Shown one piece after another: positions 1 through 8,411 of a stretch of DNA of 64,000 nt (positions within the stretch are counted from its first letter, which is position 1; every line of letters begins with the position of its first letter). The translations under genes were made by a program, and so were the position numbers. The notes under the pieces are model-generated. The model was not told the DNA's origin and did not search any database. It worked only from the letters and a program-made list of their open reading frames with translations. The DNA comes from Salinirussus salinus (GTDB lineage Archaea > Halobacteriota > Halobacteria > Halobacteriales > Haloarculaceae), in the NCBI RefSeq assembly GCF_009831455.1, contig NZ_WOWO01000002.1:1116001-1180000 (forward strand), in the 5' to 3' direction.

Positions 1-174
1 CGGCGTCCAGCGAGTCTGCGCGATACAGGTGTCGAAGGACTCCCCCGCAGGCCGGTCGGCGATCCGCTGGATGTTCGGGGTCGTGTCCCGCGCGTGCCCT
101 CCCATGGTCGTCCGGTCGGCCCGGATGCTGTCGATGGTGACCCAGACGACGTTCGGACCGGTCACACCCGTCAT
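1..174 (-). CDS. Sulfatase / alkaline phosphatase superfamily protein, N-terminal fragment
   Basis: Only the first 58 codons are inside the window; the gene runs off the left edge. The translation starts MTGVTGPNVVWVTIDSIRAD and continues with a TTPN segment, the usual N-terminal pattern of sulfatases and phosphoglycerate-mutase-like hydrolases. In that family the Asp of the TIDS segment is a metal ligand and TTPN lies early in the fold. The expected substrate is a sulfate or phosphate ester, but the catalytic Ser/Cys motif is outside the window. The ATG at 174 sits about 26 nt downstream of a TATA-like box, which suggests a leaderless transcript. Specific function cannot be assigned. Confidence 0.75.
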   Translation of the reverse strand, partial: MTGVTGPNVVWVTIDSIRADRTTMGGHARDTTPNIQRIADRPAGESFDTCIAQTRWTP

Positions 175-196
175 GGAGTTGTGACGGCCGCGCTCG

Positions 197-208
197 GGTA
201 AATTTATA
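197..208 (-). promoter_or_regulatory. TATA box for the sulfatase-like gene
   Basis: The reverse strand reads AGTTTATAAATTTA around these positions, in an otherwise GC-rich intergenic region, about 26-30 nt before the ATG at 174. This spacing is typical of haloarchaeal leaderless promoters. Confidence 0.6.
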
Positions 209-358
209 AACTCCTTACGGCCGGCCGGAGTTCGGCGGACTGGTCCCCTCAACCGACCCCGGGCGGAGCCGCGGCTCGATGACGCCGGCCTCCCCATACC
301 GGCCGACTGTCGCACCGGTCAGTCGCGGTGAGGTTACCGGGACCGGGTGGCCGCCCGG

Positions 359-955
359 TCAGTGGCCCGTGTGGTCGTGAGGGTCGGCCGGCTCTCCCGG
401 GAAATCCTTCTCCCCGGCTTCGATACGGACGTCCAGCCAGTTTTCCATCGGGATCAGCGGACACTCGTAGGCGTAGTTGTAGGCACACGTCGGGTTGTAC
501 GCCTCGTTGAAATCCAGTATCCAGCCGTCCTCGGTCCGGTGGGTCGCCGGTTCGAGGTCGAGATAGCGCCCCGCGTCGTAGGTCTCCTCGCCGTTGGTGT
601 CGTCGCGGAACGGCACCCAGAAGCGGTCGGCGTCGCGGTCCGGCCGGTACGCCTGCAGGACGTACGCCTCGCCGTCGACCTGGAACCGGAACTCGCCCCA
701 CCGCAGGTACGTCTGTTCGCCGTCGGCCGTGGTCTCGACGGTGACCTGCTCTTTCTCGTCGTGTTCGTCGAGCGAGACGACGAAGCGATATTCCGGGTCG
801 ACCTCGTAGTAGTCGAGCCCGGGGAACGATTCCCCCTGCATGTCCCGGGGGAGCGGCGAGCGCGCCGACTCCCGGAAGTGCTCGGCTTTCGCCTCCCGCG
901 CCTCTTCGAGCTGTCGGGCCCAGTCGTCCGTGGCGTCTGTCGTTGTCACTGTCAC
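359..955 (-). CDS. DUF1684 family protein
   Basis: A soluble acidic protein of about 198 residues. The C-terminal part carries the family signature: FNEAYNPTCAYNYAYECPL, then PMENWLDVRIEAGEKDF. DUF1684 members share this Asn/Tyr/Pro-Cys-Cys-Pro-Glu-Asn-Gly-Glu block; their biochemical role is not established. The open frame extends upstream to 1150, but that extension is basic and unlike a haloarchaeal protein, so I start at the GTG at 955 (a second GTG lies at 949). No signal peptide or membrane segment is visible. It stands alone, divergent from the next gene. Family assignment is secure; function unknown. Confidence 0.8.
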   Translation of the reverse strand: MTVTTTDATDDWARQLEEAREAKAEHFRESARSPLPRDMQGESFPGLDYYEVDPEYRFVVSLDEHDEKEQVTVETTADGEQTYLRWGEFRFQVDGEAYVLQAYRPDRDADRFWVPFRDDTNGEETYDAGRYLDLEPATHRTEDGWILDFNEAYNPTCAYNYAYECPLIPMENWLDVRIEAGEKDFPGEPADPHDHTGH

Positions 956-1052
956 ACCTAATATTGTATTTTGTGCACAATAACAATTGCGGTTAAGGAG
1001 AAAAGTACGCATTTTGCGGGATAGTGCGGTAGTAGTATTGCAAGGTGAAAGA

Positions 1053-1062
1053 AACATTAAAT
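1053..1062 (+). promoter_or_regulatory. TATA-like box for the small membrane protein gene
   Basis: CATTAAATGG lies 25-34 nt before the GTG at 1087. The spacing fits a leaderless start there and argues against the upstream ATG at 1045. Confidence 0.45.
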
Positions 1063-1086
1063 GGTGTGCAGCCCCTATCGTGGGTC

Positions 1087-1341
1087 GTGTTCGACAGAAC
1101 GAACTGCCAGAAGTTCGGCGCAGTCGCAGCAGTCGCACAGGGGCTCGCAACCGCCGTCGCGCCGCGGTTGAGTGCCCGCCTCGGGTCGAAGCTGGTCGAG
1201 CAGAACTACGAGAATGCCGGTGGTCTCGAACCCAGGCCCGGGTACCTCCGGCAGCTACGGGCGCTCGGGGTCGGAATGGCGGCTGCCGGCGTGGCTGGAC
1301 TGCTCCTCGAAGCCGCCGCTGACGACGGGGAGAACGAGTAG
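1087..1341 (+). CDS. Small conserved haloarchaeal membrane protein
   Basis: About 84 residues from the GTG start (VFDRTNCQKFGAVAAV). It has an alanine-rich helix (residues about 9-27), a central segment with ENAGGLEPRPGYLRQLRALG, and a C-terminal hydrophobic helix (GVGMAAAGVAGLLLEAAA). The pattern suggests one or two membrane-associated helices. I believe similar short proteins occur in other haloarchaea, but I recognise no function. The ATG at 1045 would add 14 residues; I prefer GTG 1087 because of TATA spacing. It stands alone between divergent and convergent neighbours. Confidence 0.6.
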   Translation: MFDRTNCQKFGAVAAVAQGLATAVAPRLSARLGSKLVEQNYENAGGLEPRPGYLRQLRALGVGMAAAGVAGLLLEAAADDGENE

Positions 1342-1376
1342 CATAAGAAGCGCGGGACCTGCAGTGTCGTCGACAG

Positions 1377-3140
1377 TCAGTCGGCTATCCTGACAGTGTT
1401 TGCACTGATGTGGAGATACGAGACCTCCGCGAACTCGGTCTCGACAGATTCGATAACGCGGTCGTCCAGGGAATCGTCGTACCCGATATTTGCGTTGCCG
1501 GTCATCTCGACGTCGTCTGCCGTCGAGACGACAGCACCTTCGACGTTGGGCGAGTACTTCCCTCCGCCCGCGACCTCGACCGCACCCGTGTATATCGCCC
1601 CGTAGTACTTCGTGAACCGGTCGACGTCCCGCGAGTAGGTGACCAGCGAGTCGGTCTCGTCCGGGCTACCCCACACCGCCTGTCCCGTCATGTCGTAGGT
1701 TCCGTTCACGTACACGCGAACGGTTCCGTCTCCGACGATCTGCAGATCCGGCGTCCCCGTGTTGCCGTTTCCATTCCCGTTCCCCTTTCCGTTGCTGTTG
1801 CCGTTTCCGTTCTCGTCACTACCGTCGTCGTTGTCACTGTCGTCACCCTCGTCATTGTCGTTTCCGCCACCCTGGCCGTCGTTGCCCCCCTGACCCGGAT
1901 TAGAGGGGTTGCCACCGCTGTTACTCCCGCTTTCTCCTTCATCGCTGCTGTCGCCCCCACCAGCCTGAGGTGGTTTTGAACCGCCGGGTTTCGCGTGCGT
2001 CTGGAGCGTCACTTTCGGATTGGCGCCCCCCTTACTCCCCGGGCCGGCGTCGACATCCCCGTCGACGAAGACCACGATGTCCCCGTCGGTCGTGTCGAAC
2101 GTGGTTTGGGTCCCGAATATCGTATCGTCGTCGACGAAGTATTGGCCGGCAGTCACTGTCGAGAAGTTCCCCGGCGCGCTCTCGTTTCGCAGGCGTGTGC
2201 GCGCGGCACTGATCTTGTCGGCTGCGGGTGTGAGTTGCGACACCGCGTCGACGTTCTCTCTGGTCGTCCCGGTAATCTTGCCTTCGTCATCCGTCGTTCC
2301 CCCCAAGGTGATGTTGCCGTCCACGCCGGAGGCACCCGACTTGATGCTCAGGTTCCCGCTCGCGGTGACCGCCGAATCGAACGTGACGGGCTGGGGCGGG
2401 GGCACGAGCGTCACGTGGACGATATCCCGCGACGGGACGTAGCGGACCTCGCTGCTGGTCCGCTGCTCGAAGTACTGCCCCCACGCGCGGTAGAACTCGC
2501 TTTGGACCGTGACGTTGATCCGCTGGTCCTGGAGCGGGTTCCGCAGGTCCGGACTGCCGGGGTTCGGGAACACCTGGCGGTTGCCGACAGCCTCGATCGT
2601 CGCCCTCCCGCTCACTGACCCCTGGCCGGTCACGTTGATCATCGGGAGTGTGAGTGTCCCGTTGCGGTATTTGAACTCCGGCGGCGAGACCATCTGTCCG
2701 CCGCCGTCGGCGTTCTTCCAGACCCCGCCGCCTTGGTAAGCGAGAGTCACCGCCTCCGTCTCGTACTCGACTTTCCCCAGGGTCAGATTCATCACTCGCG
2801 TCGCCGTCCCCGACCGGTCGGTGGCGGTGACGTTCATCCAGCCGGCAGACCCGTCAACCCGGTACTCCCCCGTCCCTCCGTCCGACAGCCGCACCGTGTC
2901 GGTAGATGGGCCACCCAGCGCGACCAGAGCAGCCCTCGAATCGACGAGTTTGAGGACTTTCTCCGACTGTGCAGCGGACAGCCGGGATTCCGTTTCCTGA
3001 AAGAAGCCGGCGCTGAGCGCGACGATAACTGTCGACCCCCCGATGACCAGTGCAAGGAGCAGCACTATACCGATGACCGACGCTTGGCCCCGGTCGTCCG
3101 AGCGACCGGGCAGGTTCGGTGGCGTTCGGGCGAGGGGCAT
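1377..3140 (-). CDS. Large type IV pilin-like surface protein
   Basis: A 587-residue protein with an archaeal class III (prepilin) signal: a charged leader ending DDRG, then QASVIGIVLLLALVIGG, the form cleaved before Gln by the prepilin peptidase PibD. The hydrophobic helix should anchor it in the membrane or in a pilus-like assembly. The ectodomain has many N-x-S/T sequons and a Gly/Asn/Asp/Ser-rich low-complexity linker at about residues 390-465, followed by a folded C-terminal domain of about 120 residues. Ordinary haloarchaeal pilins are 130-200 residues, so this is a pilin-anchored surface protein rather than a standard subunit. It resembles the large haloarchaeal flagellin-like/DUF7289-type proteins; function unknown. 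Confidence 0.75.
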   Translation of the reverse strand: MPLARTPPNLPGRSDDRGQASVIGIVLLLALVIGGSTVIVALSAGFFQETESRLSAAQSEKVLKLVDSRAALVALGGPSTDTVRLSDGGTGEYRVDGSAGWMNVTATDRSGTATRVMNLTLGKVEYETEAVTLAYQGGGVWKNADGGGQMVSPPEFKYRNGTLTLPMINVTGQGSVSGRATIEAVGNRQVFPNPGSPDLRNPLQDQRINVTVQSEFYRAWGQYFEQRTSSEVRYVPSRDIVHVTLVPPPQPVTFDSAVTASGNLSIKSGASGVDGNITLGGTTDDEGKITGTTRENVDAVSQLTPAADKISAARTRLRNESAPGNFSTVTAGQYFVDDDTIFGTQTTFDTTDGDIVVFVDGDVDAGPGSKGGANPKVTLQTHAKPGGSKPPQAGGGDSSDEGESGSNSGGNPSNPGQGGNDGQGGGNDNDEGDDSDNDDGSDENGNGNSNGKGNGNGNGNTGTPDLQIVGDGTVRVYVNGTYDMTGQAVWGSPDETDSLVTYSRDVDRFTKYYGAIYTGAVEVAGGGKYSPNVEGAVVSTADDVEMTGNANIGYDDSLDDRVIESVETEFAEVSYLHISANTVRIAD

Positions 3141-3165
3141 AGATATTCTTTACTGGCTGGCTGAT

Positions 3166-3176
3166 CGAAATAAACC
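3166..3176 (-). promoter_or_regulatory. TATA-like box for the pilin-like gene
   Basis: The reverse strand reads GGTTTATTTCG about 30 nt before the ATG at 3140. The rest of 3141-3426 shows no supported gene. Confidence 0.4.
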
Positions 3177-3426
3177 CCGCCGAGCGGTTTCTATCCTTGA
3201 AAATGGCGTACCGGCCCCGGACTAGGTGACCGACGACTGCCTTATCGAGCGCTTCCCGGACCAGCGAAACCGGCGGTACAAGCCCAACTCGCCGGAGTTC
3301 GCGACATGCAGCTCGCGCCGGCCGGTTGCGGCGCGATTATCAAACCCGACTACGGGCTCCGTAGGAGGGGTGAGGTCGGACCGCCTCCGGAAGCCGAGTG
3401 TGAAGACGGGCGCCCGCTGTGGATGC

Positions 3427-3999
3427 TTACCGTCCGATAGTGTAGAATTCCTCGTTCGGACGCATGTCCGTGAGGTGTGCCATCCGGTTCGAGAGGTTGT
3501 AGAAGCTGGTGACGGCGCCGATGTCCCAGACGGCCTCGCGGCTGAACCCGTGGTCGAGCAGCCTCTCGATGTCGTCCTCCTCGACGGCGGCGGGCTCTTC
3601 GGTCAGTTTGACAGCCAGGTCGAGCATCGCGCGGTGTTTCTCGTTGATCTCGGCGCTGCGGTAGTCGGTCGCGAGCTGGTCGGCCAGCCGCGGGGCCTGC
3701 GCGTAGATCCGCACCAGCGCTCCGTGGGCGACGACGCAGTACAGGCAGTCGTTGACCCCGCTGATCGTGACGACGATCATCTCGATCTCCTCTCGCTCCA
3801 GCGCGGTCTCCTCCAGCAGCGCGTCGTGGTAGTCGAAGAAGGCCCGGGCCTGCTGTGGCCGGTAGGCCATCGCCGGGAAGACGTTGGGCGTGAATCCGGC
3901 TTCCTCGGTCTCCTCCTCGATGCGCTCCTGCAGGTCTGCGGGCAACTCCTCTACGTCCGGAACGGGAAAGCGCGTCATCGGTGGCTCGGAATCTGCCAT
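3427..3999 (-). CDS. AhpD-fold peroxidase-related protein (carboxymuconolactone decarboxylase family)
   Basis: A 190-residue protein with the AhpD/CMD core. The motif NDCLYCVVAHGALV (residues about 89-102) supplies the Cys-x2-Cys and the following His that form the redox/proton-relay site in AhpD-like enzymes, with Glu residues just upstream (EREEIEMIVV). The N-terminal extension and the NLSNRMAHLTDMRPNEEFY tail match the peroxidase-related (TIGR01926-like) branch, so a role in peroxide or alkylhydroperoxide detoxification is inferred. The open frame continues to 4554, antisense to the ZIP gene; I start at the ATG at 3999 where family similarity begins. Cytoplasmic, monocistronic. Confidence 0.85.
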   Translation of the reverse strand: MADSEPPMTRFPVPDVEELPADLQERIEEETEEAGFTPNVFPAMAYRPQQARAFFDYHDALLEETALEREEIEMIVVTISGVNDCLYCVVAHGALVRIYAQAPRLADQLATDYRSAEINEKHRAMLDLAVKLTEEPAAVEEDDIERLLDHGFSREAVWDIGAVTSFYNLSNRMAHLTDMRPNEEFYTIGR

Positions 4000-4079
4000 A
4001 CGCGACCCCTCGGCACACGTCGGCTTAGGTTTTGTCACCCCGGCCGACTCGCCTCCGAACCGGGTGAACCGACCGACAG

Positions 4080-4089
4080 CCTTATACTG
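4080..4089 (+). promoter_or_regulatory. TATA box for the ZIP-like gene
   Basis: CCTTATACTG lies about 24-32 nt before the ATG at 4112, consistent with a leaderless message. Confidence 0.5.
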
Positions 4090-4111
4090 AAACACCGTCT
4101 CGTTCCCGGTA

Positions 4112-4969
4112 ATGAGTATTAACGAACGCACTTCGATTAATAATCCGTTCGACTGGCTCTCGCCGCTCGGGCTCGTCGCGACGGTGATGCTCGTGGTGCT
4201 GTCGGCGGTCGGGCTCGCCGCAGGGGCGGAGAAGGTGACAGTCATCGCGTGGGTCGCCTTCGTGGCGATGGCGGCCGGCGCACTCGCGGGTGCGCGCGCG
4301 ACAACGTCGTACCCGACGCGGCTCGTCTGGGGGTACGGACTGGCGAGCGGCGCGATGGTCGCCAGCTCGGCAGTCTTCCTGTTGCCGCAGGCGATCGGGC
4401 TCTCGCCCCGGGTCGGCGGGTTCGGCGTCGCCGCCGGCCTCCTGCTGGGGTACGCCGCCCACGTGATCGGCCACCGGCTGGCCCACGTCGACGTGGGGCT
4501 GGACCTGACGGCCGCCCAGATATCCGCCCACGCGCTCTCGGCGGGGGCGATCATCGGGCTCGTCTACGGGGCGATGCCCGAACTCGGGCTGTTGCTCGGG
4601 CTGGCGATCGTCTCCCACAAGGGGCCGGCCGGCTATGCCGCCGCTCACCGGCTTCGGACCGGCGAGTTTCCGGTCTCCGCGCTGCTGTTGCCCGCGGCCG
4701 GCGTCGGGCTGACGGCCATCCCGGCCGCGCTCCTGCCCGTCCCGGAGGTCGCTGCGCTCAACGCCGCCGTCTTCGGCTTCGCCACCGGCATCTTCCTGCA
4801 CGTCGCGATGGACTTCCTGCCCTCGTGTGAGGTCGGCGGCGAGGTCGACGAGGTCTGTTCGCTGTCGGAACACTCCCACGCACAGCTCGACCGGCTCCGG
4901 CTCCACGCCGTCGCGAGCACGTTCGTCGGCGGATTCGCGGTCTTCGTCGCCTGGCTGGCAGTGGCCTGA
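4112..4969 (+). CDS. Divergent ZIP-family permease
   Basis: A 285-residue integral membrane protein with about eight hydrophobic segments arranged as in ZIP metal transporters. The segment corresponding to TM4 reads AHALSAGAIIGLVYGA where a canonical ZIP has HNxPEG, and the TM5 counterpart reads VSHKGPAGYAA. The two histidines are kept, but the Asn/Glu metal ligands are replaced. A cytoplasmic-looking loop near the C-terminus (SCEVGGEVDEVCSLSEHSH) has Cys, Glu and His that could bind metal. Zinc or other divalent transport is the family role; the altered ligands make substrate and activity uncertain. Monocistronic, facing the CBS gene. Confidence 0.7.
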   Translation: MSINERTSINNPFDWLSPLGLVATVMLVVLSAVGLAAGAEKVTVIAWVAFVAMAAGALAGARATTSYPTRLVWGYGLASGAMVASSAVFLLPQAIGLSPRVGGFGVAAGLLLGYAAHVIGHRLAHVDVGLDLTAAQISAHALSAGAIIGLVYGAMPELGLLLGLAIVSHKGPAGYAAAHRLRTGEFPVSALLLPAAGVGLTAIPAALLPVPEVAALNAAVFGFATGIFLHVAMDFLPSCEVGGEVDEVCSLSEHSHAQLDRLRLHAVASTFVGGFAVFVAWLAVA

Positions 4970-5004
4970 CCCCGTGGCCGGGCCGCCGGCGGACCGACCG
5001 TCTT

Positions 5005-6075
5005 TCAGGTGTACTCCGAGTCGAGGTCGAAGCGGTCGTCGAGCGGGTCGCTGAGCTCGCCCGTGATCTCCTCGAGGGCGTCGGTCGCCGTGACGAGGCC
5101 GACCACGCGCTCGCCTCTCACCACCACCGCGAGCTCCTGTCGTTCGGCCTGGAACTGGTCGATGAGGTCGCTGACGGCGGTGTCCGGGCTGACCGTCATC
5201 GTCGGAATGGCGACCGACTCCAGGTCGACCGCCCCGTCTTCGGCTCCGACGAACAGCGCCGGCGTGTAGACGACGCCACGGACGTCGTCCAGACTCTCGC
5301 CGACCAGCGGGAACCGGGCGTGTGGCGAGTTCCGGATCCGCTCGGCGTTGGTCTCCCAGTCGTCGTCGGTCGACAGCGCGACGACCTCCTCCCGGGCGAC
5401 CATGATGTCAGCGACGGTCCGGTCGCCGATCTCCAGGGCGTTCATCACCTCCTCGCGGCGCTCCTCGGGGAGGTCGCCCTCCGCCAGGACCTCCCCCAGC
5501 CGGTTGCGCAGGTCCGCGCGGGACTCGATGACGTCCTCCTCGGTCTCCAGCCACGCGCCGGTCATCTCGACCCCGAACAGCCGCAGCGTCCACTTCGCGA
5601 CGCCGTCCCCGAGCTTGATCACCGGCGAGATGAGCACGTAAAACCAGTGCAGCGGCGCCGCGCCGTACCGACAGACCACCCGCGAGCGCTCGACGCCCAG
5701 GTAGGTCGGCGTCTGCTCGCCGTGGGTCAGGTGGACCAGATTGATGATCAGGTAGGCGATCAGCGCCCCGGCTCCCACCGTCGCGAAGAAGGAGCCGGCA
5801 AACAGCGGCTCGAACAGCGCCGCCAGCGCCGGCTCGGCAACGATCCCGACGGCGATACTCGAGGCAGTGATCCCGACCTGGCAGGTCGTCAGGTACAGTT
5901 CGAGTTCCTGTGTCATCTCCCAGGCGCGCTCGAGCCTGGCGTCCCCGTCGATGAACTCCTCCTCGGTGAACTGCCGGGCGCGTGTCAGCGCGAATTCGAT
6001 GGCGACGAAGAAGCCGTTTGCCAGGATGAGCAGCAGTCCGGCCACCAGGCGGACGGCGATCTCGAGGGGTGTCAC
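5005..6075 (-). CDS. CNNM/CorC-like membrane protein with CBS pair (hemolysin-related)
   Basis: 356 residues. The N-terminal half is a DUF21/CNNM transmembrane domain (ANGFFVAIEFALTRAR, then TCQVGITASSIAVG and further hydrophobic helices, to about residue 190). The C-terminal half holds a tandem CBS module (about 205-345; e.g. DIMVAREEVVALSTDDDWE). CBS pairs usually bind adenosine ligands and gate transport; CNNM/CorC proteins are linked to Mg2+ or Na+ export. The C-terminal CorC_HlyC domain of bacterial homologues is absent, as in other short archaeal members. The start is a GTG at 6075, close to the first hydrophobic helix. Plasma membrane; substrate unproven. Confidence 0.82.
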   Translation of the reverse strand: MTPLEIAVRLVAGLLLILANGFFVAIEFALTRARQFTEEEFIDGDARLERAWEMTQELELYLTTCQVGITASSIAVGIVAEPALAALFEPLFAGSFFATVGAGALIAYLIINLVHLTHGEQTPTYLGVERSRVVCRYGAAPLHWFYVLISPVIKLGDGVAKWTLRLFGVEMTGAWLETEEDVIESRADLRNRLGEVLAEGDLPEERREEVMNALEIGDRTVADIMVAREEVVALSTDDDWETNAERIRNSPHARFPLVGESLDDVRGVVYTPALFVGAEDGAVDLESVAIPTMTVSPDTAVSDLIDQFQAERQELAVVVRGERVVGLVTATDALEEITGELSDPLDDRFDLDSEYT

Positions 6076-6140
6076 ACCTGCGACCTACGCCCGGTCAGGC
6101 GGATAAAAGACACGACCTGGGCTGTCGGCGGCCCCACGTC

Positions 6141-7025
6141 TCACTCCTGCGGGGCGACCTCGACGGTCCGCTGGGACCGGTCGCCGGGCCAGTGCAGGTG
6201 GTAGGTCGCCTCCGTCGGGCCGTCCGTTTCCGACCACTCCCCCGGCTCGCCCAGCGCGTGCGTCCCGGGGGTCCACGTCTCGGTCCCGCCGGCCGGGACC
6301 AGCCGGGAGACGGAGGCGACGGGGGTGTACGCGACCCGCGGTCCGGAGCGGTTCAGCGCCCCGACGAACCGGCCGTCCCGGTCCCCCCCGTTGGTGACCG
6401 AGACCTCGACGGCCGGCGACGCGCCCGCCTCGACCGAGTCCGGCACCGACCAGGACACGGACAGCGGCGGCGACCCGGCGGCCAGCCGCTCCCGGACATC
6501 CGGCGATGGGACCCAGACGTTGTCAGACCACGTCAGTCCGGCCCCCTCGGGCGCGCCGGTCGCGGGCAGCGGGAAGCAGACCCACCCCTCGCCGCTGTCG
6601 GCGTCGTAGCGTCCCCCCTCGTCGTCGTAGAGCCGCCAGAGGTCCGTCGGGCCGTCGGCCTCGATGGGGTCGTAGTGCTCGCCGTCGAACCGGAAGGCGA
6701 GGTCGGAACGGGCCGGCGGCTCCCCTCCGGTGACCGACAGCGAGAGGAACAGGTACTGCGTGTCGGCCTCGCTGGAGACGCCAAGCGAGTCCGGGGTTGC
6801 GAGGTGGACCAGGGCCGGCTGGAGCGCCAGGACCGACGCGTCCAGCGAGCCGCTGGGAGTCGACCCGTCCGGCGTCGGGGTCGTGTCGTCCCCGTCGGAG
6901 CCACCAGTCCCGTCGCCGGGCGCGTCGTCGCTCGGGCTCGCGGGTTCGGCCGGCTGTCCGGACGCGCACCCAGCCAGGCCAGCGAGGCCGGCCCCACAGA
7001 GCGCGAGCAGGTGTCGTCGTCTCAT
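6141..7025 (-). CDS. Tat-exported lipoprotein of unknown function
   Basis: 294 residues. The N-terminus MRRRHLLALCGAGLAGLAGC combines a twin-arginine motif with a lipobox (LAGC), so export by Tat and lipid anchoring at Cys20 are predicted. A Gly/Asp/Ser/Pro-rich linker (residues about 22-62) leads to two beta-rich regions; the second (about 190-290) looks like an Ig-like/CARDB-type domain (VEAGASPAVEVSVTNGGDRDG). No catalytic motif is seen. A surface-anchored binding or structural protein is the most that can be inferred. Next to another Tat-signal protein on the same strand but separated by 95 nt. Confidence 0.7.
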   Translation of the reverse strand: MRRRHLLALCGAGLAGLAGCASGQPAEPASPSDDAPGDGTGGSDGDDTTPTPDGSTPSGSLDASVLALQPALVHLATPDSLGVSSEADTQYLFLSLSVTGGEPPARSDLAFRFDGEHYDPIEADGPTDLWRLYDDEGGRYDADSGEGWVCFPLPATGAPEGAGLTWSDNVWVPSPDVRERLAAGSPPLSVSWSVPDSVEAGASPAVEVSVTNGGDRDGRFVGALNRSGPRVAYTPVASVSRLVPAGGTETWTPGTHALGEPGEWSETDGPTEATYHLHWPGDRSQRTVEVAPQE

Positions 7026-7120
7026 GGACTGGCGTTTCGGGGGGCGGATAAAGTGCTTTCAGGAGGCTACAGCGGTCGTTTCACACTCCGGGAGTTGCTC
7101 CGGTCGCGGCGGGAGGGAGG

Positions 7121-8272
7121 TCAGGACCCGCCGATCGGGTTGTCACCGTCGGTCCCACCGGTACCCGCGCCACCGGAGAGTGCCGTCCGGGTGTCTGAGA
7201 CGACGTTGAGGACGATACTCGGGCCCTGGTAGTCCGCGTCGACGTCGCGGATCCCGGGACCGAAACCCTGGTTCCGCTCGGCATATCCGAACCCGGCATC
7301 GAGCAGCTGGACGAGTCCGGTCTGCCGTGCAGCGTCCGGCGTCACGTAGGTCAGCACGACAGTAGTCTCGGTTTCCTCCGGCCCGACGTTCACCCCGGCG
7401 CCGGCCGCCCGGGCGTCCTCGTAGAGCCGCTGGAACAGTTCGGCGAGGGCTCCGCCCGGCCCCCCGAGGTTCTCGAGCAGCAGGCTCGTCCCCGCGACCA
7501 TCAGCGTGACGAAGGCGGGGTCCCAGACGGCCCCCATGTACATCGTGTGGTCCCCGAAGATGGACTGGTAGTTCCCGGTGTACTTGTTCGCGTCCCGTAA
7601 CAGCGGGGCGTTGCCCCGTTTTGCCTCTATCGCCTGCTCGACGGCGGCGGTCGCCGGGAGGTCGCCGCTGGCGAGTGTGCTGCCGGCGACCAGGCCGCCG
7701 CCGTCGGCCTTGATTCCGATGGCGGTCTCCTCGACCGCGGCGGGCTGTGTCGCTACAGCGGAGCCGTCGTCGCCCCCACCGGGCCCGCCAGCCGTGACAT
7801 CCGCGACGCCGGCGGTCTGGAGCGCGTTCGTCTCTGCGGTGTACACCTCGTAGTCGCCGACCTCCCCCGCCGACTCGACCGAGGGAGCCGAGCTCACCAG
7901 ACCGCGGAACGGTGCCGTCCGGAAGCCCCCGCTCATCGCGACCGTCCCCATCCCGACCGGCAGCCCGGTGTCGCCGACGAAGCTCCCGCCGGTGACCATC
8001 GCCACCTCGTCGACCTCTGTCGGGCTGACCGGCGAGCCCGTCATCCCGCCGCTCCCGCCACCGGTGACCTGCTGGCGGTACGCCGACGGCAGGTTCTCGA
8101 GAAACGAGGCGACGTCGGCGGTCAGGAAGAACATGTTGTGTGCTTCCGTCCGCGCGGACGGGTCGTACAGCCACGACCGCGGCCCCAGCACTTCGCTGGC
8201 TGCGAACCCCCCGGCCCCGACGACACTCGCGGCACCGAGCCCCTGCAACAGGAGACGACGTGTGATCTCCAT
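7121..8272 (-). CDS. Tat-signal exported protein, conserved haloarchaeal type
   Basis: 383 residues beginning MEITRRLLLQGLGAASVVGAGG, a twin-arginine-like signal (RR followed by a hydrophobic run) without a lipobox Cys. The mature part starts with an HNMFFLTADVASFLENLPSAY segment and contains Gly/Ala-rich stretches, with conserved-looking blocks such as YTGNYQSIFGDHTMYMGAVW and a C-terminal segment VLNVVSDTRTALSGG. It contains no Cys and no recognisable catalytic motif. Probably secreted or membrane-associated; function unknown. Its start lies 139 nt from the end of the tfs gene upstream on the same strand. Confidence 0.65.
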   Translation of the reverse strand: MEITRRLLLQGLGAASVVGAGGFAASEVLGPRSWLYDPSARTEAHNMFFLTADVASFLENLPSAYRQQVTGGGSGGMTGSPVSPTEVDEVAMVTGGSFVGDTGLPVGMGTVAMSGGFRTAPFRGLVSSAPSVESAGEVGDYEVYTAETNALQTAGVADVTAGGPGGGDDGSAVATQPAAVEETAIGIKADGGGLVAGSTLASGDLPATAAVEQAIEAKRGNAPLLRDANKYTGNYQSIFGDHTMYMGAVWDPAFVTLMVAGTSLLLENLGGPGGALAELFQRLYEDARAAGAGVNVGPEETETTVVLTYVTPDAARQTGLVQLLDAGFGYAERNQGFGPGIRDVDADYQGPSIVLNVVSDTRTALSGGAGTGGTDGDNPIGGS

Positions 8273-8411
8273 GCGCGCCGATCATGGTAAGAGCTGCTTA
8301 ATCCGACCGGTTGCGGCACACTTCGCAGACTTCCGTACCTACTGCACGCAGTCCCCGGGTCAACCGCACGGCGTCGTGCGGTCGACCCCGAGAGCAGCAC
8401 AGCAGCCCGTA

